64,000 bases of DNA from Clostridia bacterium (GCA_009929735.1 RZZU01000008.1:24280-88279), one strand, 5' to 3'; positions 17,836 through 26,779 are shown, numbered from the stretch's first letter. Numbers and translations are program-made. The notes: a model not told the origin generated them from the sequence alone.

Positions 17836-18330
17836 GTGAAAATACAATATTTAAAGCAAGCTTTTTTGTGGTTGCTTGAAACCGTGATTATCGCTGGAAT
17901 GATCACATATTTATTTGAATTTCTTAAGCCAACAACAGATTTCTTTGAAATTATCACACGATTTATAACAGCGACGGTTATTTATCAAGCATTTGTTCTG
18001 CTATTTAATAAAAATTTACTTGATGTAAAAAGAGATTCGCTGTTAGCTTTGATAGAAATTTATGAATATGCGTTGATTTATTATGAATGCAAGGAAGAAG
18101 ATTTAAAAAACGTTTTAGTAGAAAGCATTGATGCAGTTAATCCTAAAAAAGTATTTTTGGTTGGTCATGCATATGAACAATTAAAACAGCTCAAGGACTA
18201 TCTAAATTCTAGTAATGAGGAAAAAATGGCAGTTACATTTATAAAATGCAGGCTAATTGATTTTAGACATTCCTATGAAAGGGAAGGGCATGCATGGAAA
18301 AACACGCTTTTTCTAAAATACCTGAAATAA
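17836..18330 (+). CDS. Membrane protein of unknown function
   Basis: I do not recognise this 164-residue protein. It starts at a GTG with GAGGTGG just upstream. Two hydrophobic segments (residues ~8-27 and ~38-58: LWLLETVIIAGMITYLFEF, ITATVIYQAFVLLF) are followed by a soluble, charged, helical C-terminal half (~65-164). No catalytic motif is visible. It ends at a terminator shared with the convergent tRNA-Leu gene. Confidence 0.65.
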   Translation: MKIQYLKQAFLWLLETVIIAGMITYLFEFLKPTTDFFEIITRFITATVIYQAFVLLFNKNLLDVKRDSLLALIEIYEYALIYYECKEEDLKNVLVESIDAVNPKKVFLVGHAYEQLKQLKDYLNSSNEEKMAVTFIKCRLIDFRHSYEREGHAWKNTLFLKYLK

Positions 18331-18390
18331 AGAAAACAAAAGACAAGAATCAGTCGGATGGGAAGTATGATTACTATTTTTTTTAAAACA

Positions 18391-18432
18391 AAAAACCGAA
18401 CCATTCACTTTATGGGTGAAGGTTCGGTTTTT
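18391..18432. terminator. Bidirectional terminator
   Basis: The arms AAAACCGAACCATTCAC and GTGAAGGTTCGGTTTT carry A and T runs on both sides. It can therefore serve both the upstream membrane-protein gene and the convergent tRNA gene. Confidence 0.85.
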
Positions 18433-18441
18433 CATAATGAA

Positions 18442-18525
18442 TGCGGATGGTGGGACTCGAACCCACACGATATCACTACCGCCAGATTTTGAGTCTGGTG
18501 CGTCTGCCAGTTCCGCCACATCCGC
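18442..18525 (-). tRNA. tRNA-Leu (anticodon CAA)
   Basis: The minus strand gives a 7-bp acceptor stem (GCGGATG with CATCCGC) and discriminator A. The anticodon stem CCAGA/TCTGG encloses the loop CTCAAAA, so the anticodon is CAA, reading UUG. A long variable arm (class II) and the T-loop GGGTTCGAGTCCC are present. The 3' CCA is not encoded and must be added. Confidence 0.95.
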
Positions 18526-18543
18526 AAGGAAAACTGCTTGATT

Positions 18544-18572
18544 ATATTAACATAAAATAAATGATAATGCAA
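18544..18572 (-). promoter_or_regulatory. Promoter of tRNA-Leu
   Basis: On the minus strand TTGCAT (18567-18572), 17 bp and TAATAT (18544-18549) lie about 19 bases before the tRNA. The same segment is flanked by CTGCTTG/CAAGCAG arms that could terminate the ppiase transcript upstream. Confidence 0.55.
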
Positions 18573-18596
18573 GCAGTTTTTTTATTTTTTTAAAAA

Positions 18597-19118
18597 TTAC
18601 ATTTTTTCGGGTTCAGCGTATTCTTCGCCAAAAGTATCAACGGATACCTTTACCATTACCTGATCCTCTACGGGGCGATCACCACGTGCGGTGCGAACAG
18701 CCGCAATGGCATCTACAACGTCCAGCCCTTCCACTACCTTGCCGAAAGCCGCATATTGCCCATCCAAATGAGGGGATTTTTCGTGCATGATAAAGAACTG
18801 AGAACCGCCGCTGTTGGGGTTCATTGCACGAGCCATGGAAAGCACGCCTTTGTCATGTTTCAAATCGTTTTTTACACCGTTAATGGAAAATTCGCCACGA
18901 ATCTGGTATCCCGGGCCTCCCATGCCTGTGCCGTCAGGGCAGCCGCCCTGAATCATAAAGCCGCTAATGACACGGTGAAAAATAAGACCGTCGTAGTAGC
19001 CTTTCTTTACTAGGGAGATAAAATTATTTACGGTGATGGGGGCGATTTCAGGATAAAGCTCTGCCTTAATTACGCCGCCGTTTTGCATTTCAAACGTTAC
19101 AACAGGATTTTTTGCCAT
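18597..19118 (-). CDS. ppiB: Peptidyl-prolyl cis-trans isomerase, cyclophilin type
   Basis: A cytoplasmic cyclophilin of 173 residues that isomerises prolyl peptide bonds during folding. Signature elements are FHRVISGFMIQGGCPDGTGMGGPGY, FSMARAMNPNSGGSQFFI in altered spacing (GVLSMARAMNPNSGGSQFF) and QYAAFGKVVEGLDVV. The catalytic Arg is in FHRV. There is no signal peptide. It is monocistronic. Confidence 0.95.
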   Translation of the reverse strand: MAKNPVVTFEMQNGGVIKAELYPEIAPITVNNFISLVKKGYYDGLIFHRVISGFMIQGGCPDGTGMGGPGYQIRGEFSINGVKNDLKHDKGVLSMARAMNPNSGGSQFFIMHEKSPHLDGQYAAFGKVVEGLDVVDAIAAVRTARGDRPVEDQVMVKVSVDTFGEEYAEPEKM

Positions 19119-19348
19119 GTTAATCTTCCTTTCCTATTCCATAATTCAAATCAATGTGCAAAATGAGTTCTAAGGCTTTTGCACAATAAATGATGCATTT
19201 AACACCTTTGCACCCAGACAAAAACTGTCACACAAAAACGGAATTTTCTTGGCAGCCTCATGCTTTAGCAGCAAGGGTTTTCCAAAGTTTTCTAACTGCG
19301 ACAGCTTGGCTCATTATAGCATAATGCGGCAAGGGAAGCAATTATTCC

Positions 19349-20182
19349 TTAAACATTATTTCCATACTCCAACGTAACCATTACCAGCTCGGGGCGGTTA
19401 AAAATACGAAAAGGAAAGGTGCTGTTACCCAATCCACGGCTGACTACCATTGCTGTATTTTCTTTTTCATAAATTCCAGAGGTATAGGTTGGAAAAAAGC
19501 CTTGGTTTGGGGCGAAAATTCCGCCGATAAAGGGCAGTCTGATTTGTCCGCCGTGGGCATGACCGGTAAAGGCAAGATGTACGCCGTTTTCCACATACGT
19601 TTCAAATAATTCGGGACGATGCGAAAGCAGAATCTTAAAACGATCCTTGTCCGCACCTTTCAGCAGGGTTGCAAGAACCTGTGCATAATAGGGATTTACA
19701 CGCTTATCCCCAAGGCCGATGATTTCCAAGCTGTCGCCATTTCTTTCAATGATAGACTTCCCATTTTCCAAAACGATTACACCGGTATCCGTTAATTTTT
19801 CCAAAAGCTCGTCAAAACAGCCCGATTGATGCTCATGGTTGCCGCTGACATAGTATACTGGCGCAATAGTTACGGCTCCCTTCACAAATTCCATTGCAGC
19901 ATCCAAATCCGTGCGGTTTCGGTCAATCAAATCTCCAGTGATAACGATAATATCAGGTGTTGCAGTTTGGATTTTGCGAAGAAGCCTAGCTTGATTTTTA
20001 CCGAAGGTTTTATTTTGCAAATCAGAAACCTGCAAAATTTTATAACCGTCAAATCCCTCTGGGACATTTTTGGTGTAGGTTTTTTGTGTCAGCACTAGTC
20101 CGTTGTTTTGCCAGTAGAGAAAGCCTGCCAAACAAAGTAAGGAGCAGGCAAGTTTTATTTTAAGATACTTCAAAGCTTTCAC
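19349..20182 (-). CDS. Membrane-anchored metallophosphoesterase
   Basis: A 277-residue calcineurin-like phosphoesterase with one N-terminal membrane segment (~7-24). Metal-site motifs are VSDLQN (residues 52-57), ITGDLIDRN, SGNHEHQ, LLSHRPE and FTGHAHGGQ, as in the YkuE/LpxG-like family. The first motif is normally D-x-H; here residue 56 is Gln, so one metal ligand is changed. The natural substrate of such Firmicute proteins is not established. The annotated GTG start has a weak upstream site. A TTG three codons in (L4) has a better-placed GGCGGTGA and is an alternative. Confidence 0.85.
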   Translation of the reverse strand: MKALKYLKIKLACSLLCLAGFLYWQNNGLVLTQKTYTKNVPEGFDGYKILQVSDLQNKTFGKNQARLLRKIQTATPDIIVITGDLIDRNRTDLDAAMEFVKGAVTIAPVYYVSGNHEHQSGCFDELLEKLTDTGVIVLENGKSIIERNGDSLEIIGLGDKRVNPYYAQVLATLLKGADKDRFKILLSHRPELFETYVENGVHLAFTGHAHGGQIRLPFIGGIFAPNQGFFPTYTSGIYEKENTAMVVSRGLGNSTFPFRIFNRPELVMVTLEYGNNV

Positions 20183-20460
20183 CGCCGTTTCAAAATAGTT
20201 TCCTTTTCATTATAGAGATGTTTTTGCGGGAAAACAAGAAAGGTTTTTTTAATTTTTACAATCTGTAGCAAATTTATGAATTTTTTGCAGAGGGACTGAG
20301 GGCGTGGCATAAGGGGGGAGCATTTACGAATGGCAAGAGTTTGTTTTGCCTAAATAAAGTGATAAAGGAGAAAGGAAAAACTGTTTTTGCAAAAAAATAA
20401 GGAGATAATAGTGAAGAATGTATACACTAAAAATGCTTTCAAACAGCAGTTTCTGTATGA
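20183..20460. other. Spacer between divergent genes, no gene seen
   Basis: AT-rich, with several short poly-A/poly-T tracts. I looked for a LexA-type box upstream of dinB and found no clear one. Confidence 0.4.
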
Positions 20461-20489
20461 TTGAAGCCTTGATGGATTCATGGTATACT
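20461..20489 (+). promoter_or_regulatory. Promoter of dinB
   Basis: TTGAAG (20461-20466), 17 bp and TATACT (20484-20489) lie 22 bases before the GTG start of the polymerase gene. Confidence 0.65.
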
Positions 20490-20511
20490 ATGCGTAAAAG
20501 GAGGGAACGGC

Positions 20512-21747
20512 GTGAGGACGATTTTTCATATTGATGTAAACAGTGCGTTTTTAAGCTGGAGTGCGGTGCAGCTGCTCAAGGATGGCAGTATGTTGGACTT
20601 GCGCACCGTTCCCTCGGCTGTTGCAGGGGACAGTGAAAGCCGTCGGGGCATTATTCTTGCCAAAAGCACACCTGCAAAAAAATACGGGATTGTGACGGGT
20701 GAGCCAAAAGGTTTTGCCTTGCAAAAATGCCCACAGCTCATTTGCGTACCCCCTGCGTTTTCCTTGTATACCAAGAATTCGGAAGAAATGTTTCGCATCC
20801 TTTCCAATTATTCAGACCGCATTGAGCCATTTAGCATTGATGAGGGTTTTCTTGACTATACGGGAATGGAACAGCTTTTTGGTTCGCCGCTGGAGGGGGC
20901 AAAAAAAATAAAAGAACATATCAAAAAGGAATTGGGTTTTACCGTAAACATTGGGATTAGCTCCAATAAGCTTTTGGCGAAAATGGCGGGAGAATTGGAA
21001 AAACCAGATAAAATCATAACCCTCTACCCAGAGGAATTAGAAGTGAAGCTATGGCCCTTGCCTGTGGAAGAAATGTTTATGGTGGGAAGAAGGACTGCAC
21101 CACGATTAAGAAAAATGGGTGTGCGTACCATTGGTGAGTTGGCAAGGTACCCTGTGACGCTGTTGGAAAAGGAGTTTAAAAGCTATGGCAGAATGCTGAA
21201 CGCCTATGCAAATGGGATAGACGATACCCCTGTTGCCCATGCAGAAGCAGTGCAGGAGGTCAAAAGCATCGGCAACAGCACCACCATTCCTTATGATGTT
21301 GAGGAACGGGAGGAGGCGTATAAAATACTTCTTTCCTTGGCAGAAACTGTTGCTATGCGACTGCGGGGAGGCGGGGTTTGTGCAAGAGAAATCGGTGTGG
21401 TGATTAAAACCACGGATTTTCAGGTTTATTCCCACCAAACAAAGCTGTTCAATGCGATTGATTGTACCAATGCAGTTTATGAAACGGCGAAAAAAATCTT
21501 CGATGAGGCATGGAAAAAGGAACCAATCCGCCATTTGGGCATTCGAGCAGGGCATCTTTGCAGCGAGGAATGTATCCAACTTTCCATTTTGGATGAGGAT
21601 TGGAGCAAGGAAAAGCAAGCGGATGCCGCTATGGATCTTATTCGCAGGAAATATGGAAGGGATACCGTGGTGCGCTCTACATTTATTGGCGGAATTGAGC
21701 CTGCTTTTGGCGGAGGAAGCCTAAAAATCAATCACTTGCGAAAATGA
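20512..21747 (+). CDS. dinB: Y-family DNA polymerase (Pol IV/UmuC-like)
   Basis: A 411-residue translesion polymerase. The catalytic acidic residues are in IFHIDVNSAFLSW and SIDEGFLDYT. The palm continues with GISSNKLLAKMAGELEKPD, the HhH thumb with MFMVGRRTAPRLRKMGVRTIGELA, and a little-finger domain ends the protein. It starts at a GTG preceded by GGAGGG. No SOS box was found, so regulation is unclear. It lacks a recognisable C-terminal clamp-binding QxxLF peptide at the very end. Confidence 0.93.
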   Translation: MRTIFHIDVNSAFLSWSAVQLLKDGSMLDLRTVPSAVAGDSESRRGIILAKSTPAKKYGIVTGEPKGFALQKCPQLICVPPAFSLYTKNSEEMFRILSNYSDRIEPFSIDEGFLDYTGMEQLFGSPLEGAKKIKEHIKKELGFTVNIGISSNKLLAKMAGELEKPDKIITLYPEELEVKLWPLPVEEMFMVGRRTAPRLRKMGVRTIGELARYPVTLLEKEFKSYGRMLNAYANGIDDTPVAHAEAVQEVKSIGNSTTIPYDVEEREEAYKILLSLAETVAMRLRGGGVCAREIGVVIKTTDFQVYSHQTKLFNAIDCTNAVYETAKKIFDEAWKKEPIRHLGIRAGHLCSEECIQLSILDEDWSKEKQADAAMDLIRRKYGRDTVVRSTFIGGIEPAFGGGSLKINHLRK

Positions 21748-21839
21748 GAGGTTTTTTCCATGGATAGGAATATATTTACAGATAAAAATGAAAAATAGGA
21801 TAAGCTGTGCAAAAAGTATAAATGACAGGAGGAATAAGC

Positions 21840-22145
21840 ATGACAGATTTGGAAAAAAAATTCTCGGACGAATGGATGAAAAAAGCGGAACAGGCACAAG
21901 AAATGGAGAACTATAACGCCGCAAGGCTTCTGAACAATATTCAGGAGCACGGCGGTGTTTCCGTCGCCCGAAGAGCCTTGGAAAGAAATGGATGCTCGGA
22001 AAATTTTGAACTGCTGAAAAAAAACAACAGACTGGATTTATCCTTGGAGGCATTGCTGACGAAGGCGGAATATGCCACCTTATTTGAGGATGATGAGGTG
22101 AATGCGTGTTTGACATCACTTTGTGAATGCGGTTATTTCGGTTAA
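21840..22145 (+). CDS. Small acidic protein of unknown function
   Basis: A 101-residue protein starting at ATG 21840 behind a perfect AGGAGG (an in-frame ATG at 21822 lacks one). It is predicted helical, with pairs of charged residues in the first 35 positions and three cysteines (residues ~52, ~90, ~95). The C-terminus is LTSLCECGYFG. I do not recognise the family. It follows dinB and may be co-transcribed with it. Confidence 0.7.
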   Translation: MTDLEKKFSDEWMKKAEQAQEMENYNAARLLNNIQEHGGVSVARRALERNGCSENFELLKKNNRLDLSLEALLTKAEYATLFEDDEVNACLTSLCECGYFG

Positions 22146-22293
22146 GAGATGATAAATATGATTGGAATTGCTTTGATGGTGATTTGCCGAAGTGAGAGTT
22201 TTTGATTTGTCCTTGCCTGTCCCGTTCTGAACAGCAATCGGCAAAAGATTAATAAAGAATTATAAAATATTTAATGGAATTTAAGCTCTATTC

Positions 22294-22322
22294 TTGTATT
22301 TTATGGTATAATTTTTTATAAT
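22294..22322 (+). promoter_or_regulatory. Promoter of the monooxygenase-like/radC operon
   Basis: TTGTAT (22294-22299), 17 bp and TATAAT (22317-22322) lie 32 bases before ATG 22355. Confidence 0.6.
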
Positions 22323-22354
22323 GTATTATAATAAAAAATGAAGGAATGAGAACC

Positions 22355-22645
22355 ATGATTGTGTTAATTGCGAAAAATGTTGTAGCAGAAAAGAACGCAG
22401 CTGAATTTTTACAGATTGCGGAAAAATTGGTGGCGGAAACAAGAAAAGAAGTCGGTTGTATTTATTACGATTTGGTTCAGGACACCAACGAAAAAAATGT
22501 TTTTTATTTTGTGGAAAAATATTCAAATCAAGAGGCGGTTGAGCTCCATAAAAATTCGGCTTATTTTCAGAGCTATGTGCCTCAAATGCAGGCTTTACGG
22601 GAAGACTCCCAACTGATTCATTGCGACGTTGTATCATTTGAATGA
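22355..22645 (+). CDS. Antibiotic biosynthesis monooxygenase (ABM/YgiN-like) domain protein
   Basis: A 96-residue ferredoxin-like-fold protein. The pattern MIVLIAKNVVAEKNAAEFLQ, ETRKEVGCIYYDLVQD, FVEKYSNQEAVELHKNSAYFQ is the usual ABM-domain layout, in which the central Glu and the H-x-N-S-x-H/Y-F segment line the pocket. Members act as quinol or haem-related oxygenases or as unknown accessory proteins, and no substrate can be inferred. AAGGA nine bases before ATG 22355 selects this start over 22346. The stop overlaps the possible ATG of the next frame. Confidence 0.85.
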   Translation: MIVLIAKNVVAEKNAAEFLQIAEKLVAETRKEVGCIYYDLVQDTNEKNVFYFVEKYSNQEAVELHKNSAYFQSYVPQMQALREDSQLIHCDVVSFE

Positions 22646-22671
22646 GCTTTTTAAATAGGAAGGATGAGACC

Positions 22672-23148
22672 TTGAGTGAATTAAAGCTCTACCGGAAACG
22701 GTTTGTTCCAAATGAAACGATTTATTTAAAGGATGACAAAATTCTTTATCACGATGATGATGTAATGGTTACAAAATGGTTTGTGTTTCGTCCCAAGGAG
22801 GAATTTAGCCATGGGATTTCTTGCTATTATTTAAAGCAAGGCTTTAAAATAAGTAAGTTTTTAAATCAAAAAAATGAACTTGTATATTTCTATTGTGATA
22901 TTATTGATACAGAATATAATAAATCCGAAAATTCTTATATCTTTAGTGATTTATTGGCGGATGTAATCGTATTTGAAAATGGTTTTGTTAAGGTGGTAGA
23001 TTTGGCGGAGCTGGCGGATTGCCTTGAAAACGGTAGTATTTCCGAGAAAAATGTCAAGGATGCACTTCGGCGGCTGGATGCCCTTTTGCAAATCATATAT
23101 ACCAATGGGTTTGGGGCGTTAAGTCGGTTTTTGGAAATTGAGGAGTAG
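22672..23148 (+). CDS. DUF402 domain protein
   Basis: A 158-residue cytoplasmic protein of the DUF402 (FomD/YgaC barrel) family. The hallmark is the run YFYCDIIDTEY followed by YIFSDLLADVIVFENGFVKVVD, which carries the acidic metal/nucleotide site. Some family members are nucleoside diphosphate phosphatases or hydrolases; the function here is unknown. I chose TTG 22672 because AGGAAGGA sits seven bases upstream. An ATG at 22642, overlapping the previous stop, would add ten residues. radC follows 3 bases later. Confidence 0.8.
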   Translation: MSELKLYRKRFVPNETIYLKDDKILYHDDDVMVTKWFVFRPKEEFSHGISCYYLKQGFKISKFLNQKNELVYFYCDIIDTEYNKSENSYIFSDLLADVIVFENGFVKVVDLAELADCLENGSISEKNVKDALRRLDALLQIIYTNGFGALSRFLEIEE

Positions 23149-23151
23149 CTT

Positions 23152-23856
23152 ATGGCAACGGATATCCACAACGGGCACAGAGAACGAATGCGACAGCGTT
23201 TTTTACAGGAGGGCGGCGAAGGCTTTCATGATCATGAGCTTTTGGAAATGCTTCTTTATTATGCTGTGCCCAGAGGGGATACCAACCCGGTTGCACATAA
23301 AATGATAAAAGAATTTGGCTCGCTGCCAACCTTGATGGAGGCAGAGCCAATTGATGTTTCCCGTCTTTGCGGCGTAAGCAAAAACACAGCAATATTGATT
23401 TCCCTGCAAAAGGAAATCAGCAAACGGTGTATTCAAGCCCGTTGGCGTGACAGACCTATGCTGAATTCATTGAGTATTGCGGTCGAATATTGCAAGTCGC
23501 TTATGGCATATAAAAACAGAGAATTTTTCTATGCAATCTGTCTTGACAACAAGCGACGTGTAATCAATACGGTGCAAATCGCTGAGGGTACGGTGAATTC
23601 GGCGGCGATACATCCAAGGGTAGTGATGGAGGCGGCTTTGAAGCTGCAAGCATCGGCGGTGATTTTTACCCACAATCATCCCGGTGGCAACTGCAATCCA
23701 ACCTTTGATGACATTGAAACCACCACAAAGCTTGGGAAGCTGTTGAATGCAATAGAAGTCCAGTTGATTGACCATATTATTATTGCGGACACTACAACTT
23801 TTAGCTTTTTAGAGAATAAATTATTAAACAGAGATATTATGGAGGGACAATTATGA
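23152..23856 (+). CDS. radC: RadC-family JAB-domain protein
   Basis: A 234-residue protein with an N-terminal helix-hairpin-helix-like part (RERMRQRFLQEG...LLEMLLYYAVPRGDTNPVAHKMI). The C-terminal JAB/MPN metalloprotease-like domain has the signature FTHNHPGGNCNPTFDD (His-x-His plus Asp). The biochemical role of RadC is not settled, and the old DNA-repair assignment has been questioned. It overlaps the following PspC gene by four bases. Confidence 0.92.
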   Translation: MATDIHNGHRERMRQRFLQEGGEGFHDHELLEMLLYYAVPRGDTNPVAHKMIKEFGSLPTLMEAEPIDVSRLCGVSKNTAILISLQKEISKRCIQARWRDRPMLNSLSIAVEYCKSLMAYKNREFFYAICLDNKRRVINTVQIAEGTVNSAAIHPRVVMEAALKLQASAVIFTHNHPGGNCNPTFDDIETTTKLGKLLNAIEVQLIDHIIIADTTTFSFLENKLLNRDIMEGQL

Positions 23857-24077
23857 CAAAAAGACTTTATCGTTCTAGTATGAATGTAAAAATTTCTGGT
23901 GTATGCGGCGGCATTGGAGAATATTTTGATATCGACCCTACGCTGATTCGTTTGCTTTGGGTGCTGGTAAGTTTATTTACTGGCGTTTTCTTCGGTGTTT
24001 TCGGATATGTCATTTGTGTATGCGTGATCCCCGTGGATACAGGATGTATTGATGCTGATTTTAAGGAAAAGGAATAA
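23853..24077 (+). CDS. PspC-domain membrane protein
   Basis: A 74-residue protein that starts within the radC stop (ATGA). The PspC motif KISGVCGGIGEYFDIDPTLIRLLWVLVSLFTG covers residues ~9-40, and a hydrophobic membrane segment follows to ~62. PspC proteins relate to envelope stress signalling, and many small Firmicute copies are uncharacterised. Confidence 0.9.
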   Translation: MTKRLYRSSMNVKISGVCGGIGEYFDIDPTLIRLLWVLVSLFTGVFFGVFGYVICVCVIPVDTGCIDADFKEKE

Positions 24078-24089
24078 AACAAAAGGAAT

Positions 24090-24131
24090 AAAAAAGGTGG
24101 CGCTGGGTAGTTTCCACAGGCCGCCTTTTTC
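24090..24131 (+). terminator. Terminator after the radC-pspC operon
   Basis: AAAAAGGTGGC pairs with GCCGCCTTTTT across an ~18-nt loop and ends in a T run. Confidence 0.75.
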
Positions 24132-24158
24132 ATTGTGATACTGGAGAGGAGAAACAAC

Positions 24159-25163
24159 ATGGCGGATGAGAAAAAAAGAATTTTTAGCGGGATGCAGCCT
24201 TCGGGGCTAATTACGCTGGGGAATTATTTAGGTGCCTTAAATAACTGGACAAAGCTTCAAGATGACTATGATTGCCTCTATTGCATCGTAGATATGCACG
24301 CAATTACTGTGCGTCAGGATCCTGCAAAGCTGCGCAAGCAGGCAAGGGACCTTTTAACCCAATATCTTGCGGTAGGCTTAGATCCTGAAAAAAATATCAT
24401 TTACTATCAATCCCATGTGCCTCAGCACGCAGAATTGGGATGGATTTTGAATTGCTTTACCTACATGGGCGAGCTCAACAGAATGACGCAGTTTAAAGAT
24501 AAGGCTTCAAAGCATTCGGATAATATCAACGCAGGCTTATATACCTATCCTGTTCTGATGGCGGCGGATATTTTGCTTTATCAGACAGACTTGGTTCCCG
24601 TTGGTGAGGATCAGCGTCAGCATTTGGAAATTTCCAGAGATATTGCGATGCGTTTTAACGGCGTTTACGGGGATACCTTTAAAATTCCCGAAGCGTATAT
24701 CGGGAAGGTTGGTGCAAGGATTATGGCACTACAAGAGCCTTCCAAGAAAATGTCCAAGTCAGATGAAAATAAAAACAACACCATTGCGCTGATGGATGAA
24801 CCGTCAGTGATTATGAATAAATTTAAGCGTGCGATGACAGATTCCGATAATCAGGTGCGCTTTGGCGATGACAAGCCGGGTATTTCCAATCTTTTGGGAA
24901 TTTATTGTGCTGTAACGGGGACGGCTCCCGAAGCGGCAGAGCGAGAATTCGCCAATGTTGGCTATGGTGGCTTTAAAACGGCTGTGGGAGAAGCGGTTGT
25001 TGCAAAGCTGGAGCCGATTCAAGTACGTGTAAAGGAATTGGAAGCAAACAAGGATTATTTGGATAGCGTGATTAAAAACGGAGCGGAAAAAGCAGGGCGC
25101 ATTGCTGAAAGAACCTTATCAAAGGTGCAAAAGAAGGTTGGATTTCCCGCAAAAATCCGCTGA
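24159..25163 (+). CDS. trpS: Tryptophanyl-tRNA synthetase
   Basis: A class Ic aminoacyl-tRNA synthetase of 334 residues. The first signature is PSGLITLGNYLGA (HIGH variant) and the second is KMSKSDENKNN. GEDQRQHLEISRDIA and the substrate-pocket DMHAIT are typical of bacterial TrpS. The start is ATG 24159, with GGAGAGGAG upstream. No T-box is apparent upstream; it follows the pspC terminator closely. Confidence 0.96.
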   Translation: MADEKKRIFSGMQPSGLITLGNYLGALNNWTKLQDDYDCLYCIVDMHAITVRQDPAKLRKQARDLLTQYLAVGLDPEKNIIYYQSHVPQHAELGWILNCFTYMGELNRMTQFKDKASKHSDNINAGLYTYPVLMAADILLYQTDLVPVGEDQRQHLEISRDIAMRFNGVYGDTFKIPEAYIGKVGARIMALQEPSKKMSKSDENKNNTIALMDEPSVIMNKFKRAMTDSDNQVRFGDDKPGISNLLGIYCAVTGTAPEAAEREFANVGYGGFKTAVGEAVVAKLEPIQVRVKELEANKDYLDSVIKNGAEKAGRIAERTLSKVQKKVGFPAKIR

Positions 25164-25315
25164 TGCTGCATGGCTGGCATAAGAACGGTGTTATTTTTCA
25201 AGATACACTTTTTGTTAAATTAACCGATTATTTATTTTACGTTCATATTTTGTTCAAAAGGTTGCGTTATACTCATATTATAAAACTTATAAAACAATGA
25301 ACGGAGGAATAAGAT

Positions 25316-26716
25316 ATGTTTGACCCTGAAGATAAGATTCTAAACGATAAAAATACTGAAACAGATGATTCTGAAATGTGCGATGACAAAAAGGTGGTGG
25401 AAGCAACCCCTGAAATGATAGATGGTTCTGTTGTGGAGGATGCGGTTGTGGAGGGAAATTGGGCAACGGAAGCTGAAACCTTTGCGGGGGAAAATTCTTC
25501 TGCTTGTGCGCAGGAAACAGAGGAAAAGAGTGAAGGCCCTTCTCTTCGAGAGTATCGCTATGAGGAACAAGTGAAGAAAACACCAAAAAAGAAGCGTAAC
25601 TGGGGAAGATTTATTGCGGCGTGTTTAATTGCCAGCGTTGCAGGCGGCGGAAGTATGGGCGCAGGCTACGGTGCAGTGAAGTATTTCCTTGCTGATGAGC
25701 CTGCCGTGACGGAAACTCCTGTTATGGCGCAAAAGGTTTCTTCCAGCAGCGCAGGCTTGTCTGCTGTGGACATCATAAAAAACGTTAAGCCTTCTGTTGT
25801 CAGCATTTCAACAAAGGTTACAGGTACTGCGGATTACTTTGGCTCCTTTAGTGTGCCCTACGAGTCAAACGGCGTAGGCAGCGGCGTCATTTTCTATTCT
25901 GATGAAACGAAGGTTGCGATTGCCACAAACAACCATGTTATTGATGGTGCAAGCTCCATTTTTGTAACACTCGATGGAGATGTAAACGTTCCTGCAAAGA
26001 TTGTTGGTACAAAAAGCGACTCCGATTTGGCGGTTATCACTGTATCTTGGGATGATTTGAAGAGCGCCGGTGTAAAGGAAGTTACCGTTGCATCCTTTGG
26101 TGATTCCGACGGCTTACAGGTTGGCGACAGCGTGATTGCCATTGGGAATGCAATGGGCATGGGACTTTCAGCAACCGATGGTATGATTAGTATGACGGAG
26201 CAAACCATTGATGTAGAAGAAAATGAGCTTACCGTTTTGCAGACAAGTGCGGCGATTAACGGCGGCAACAGCGGCGGCCCATTGGTAAACAGTGCAGGTG
26301 AGGTAATCGGTATCAATACTGCAAAATATAATTCATCTATGGCAGAGGGCATGGGTTATGCAATTCCAAGTAATGTTATTGTACCTGTGGTTGAGGAATT
26401 GTTGGAAAACGGAACACAGCCGAAGCCTTTTATTGGGATTAAAGGCACTAGCATTACTTCCGAAAATGCAAGCCTATATAAGCTGCCTGTGGGTGCTTTA
26501 GTTATGGAAGTAACAGAAGGCGGCCCTGCTGAGAAAGCAGGCTTAATGGTTGGTGATATTATTACCAGCTTTAACGGAAAAACGGTTATGGATATGGACT
26601 CGTTGGTGGCAATTGTGGGAGAAACCAAGATTGGTGATACCATAGACGTTCATGTTGTAAGAAACGGCGAAACAGGTCATGACTTAAAGCTGACCATTTC
26701 AGATAAAAATAGCTAA
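25316..26716 (+). CDS. htrA: HtrA/DegP-like membrane-anchored serine protease
   Basis: A 466-residue envelope quality-control protease. The first ~95 residues are a charged cytoplasmic tail. A membrane segment follows (FIAACLIASVAGGGSMGAGYGAV), then the trypsin-like domain with triad His in ATNNHVIDGA, Asp in KSDSDLAVITV and Ser in INGGNSGGPLVNS. A PDZ domain ends the protein (GALVMEVTEGGPAEKAGLMVGDIITSFNGK). The long N-terminal tail is usual for Firmicute HtrA. It is probably monocistronic, with a terminator directly downstream. Confidence 0.95.
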   Translation: MFDPEDKILNDKNTETDDSEMCDDKKVVEATPEMIDGSVVEDAVVEGNWATEAETFAGENSSACAQETEEKSEGPSLREYRYEEQVKKTPKKKRNWGRFIAACLIASVAGGGSMGAGYGAVKYFLADEPAVTETPVMAQKVSSSSAGLSAVDIIKNVKPSVVSISTKVTGTADYFGSFSVPYESNGVGSGVIFYSDETKVAIATNNHVIDGASSIFVTLDGDVNVPAKIVGTKSDSDLAVITVSWDDLKSAGVKEVTVASFGDSDGLQVGDSVIAIGNAMGMGLSATDGMISMTEQTIDVEENELTVLQTSAAINGGNSGGPLVNSAGEVIGINTAKYNSSMAEGMGYAIPSNVIVPVVEELLENGTQPKPFIGIKGTSITSENASLYKLPVGALVMEVTEGGPAEKAGLMVGDIITSFNGKTVMDMDSLVAIVGETKIGDTIDVHVVRNGETGHDLKLTISDKNS

Positions 26717-26737
26717 TATAAAAAAAGATACTCCTCA

Positions 26738-26779
26738 AAAAAATCGTATTCCCTCTTAAACGGGCAATACGATTTTTTA
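26738..26779 (+). terminator. Terminator after htrA
   Basis: AAAAAATCGTATT pairs with AATACGATTTTTT around a 15-nt loop, followed by further T-rich sequence. Confidence 0.88.

Noticed and set aside
18313..18519. 68-codon frame on the minus strand
   Set aside because: It is the readout of the tRNA-Leu gene and terminator; the peptide MAELADAPDSKSGG is a well-known false protein from tRNA-Leu genes.
20401..20511. SOS box upstream of dinB
   Set aside because: I found no GAAC-n4-GTTC-like palindrome; only an ordinary promoter is visible.
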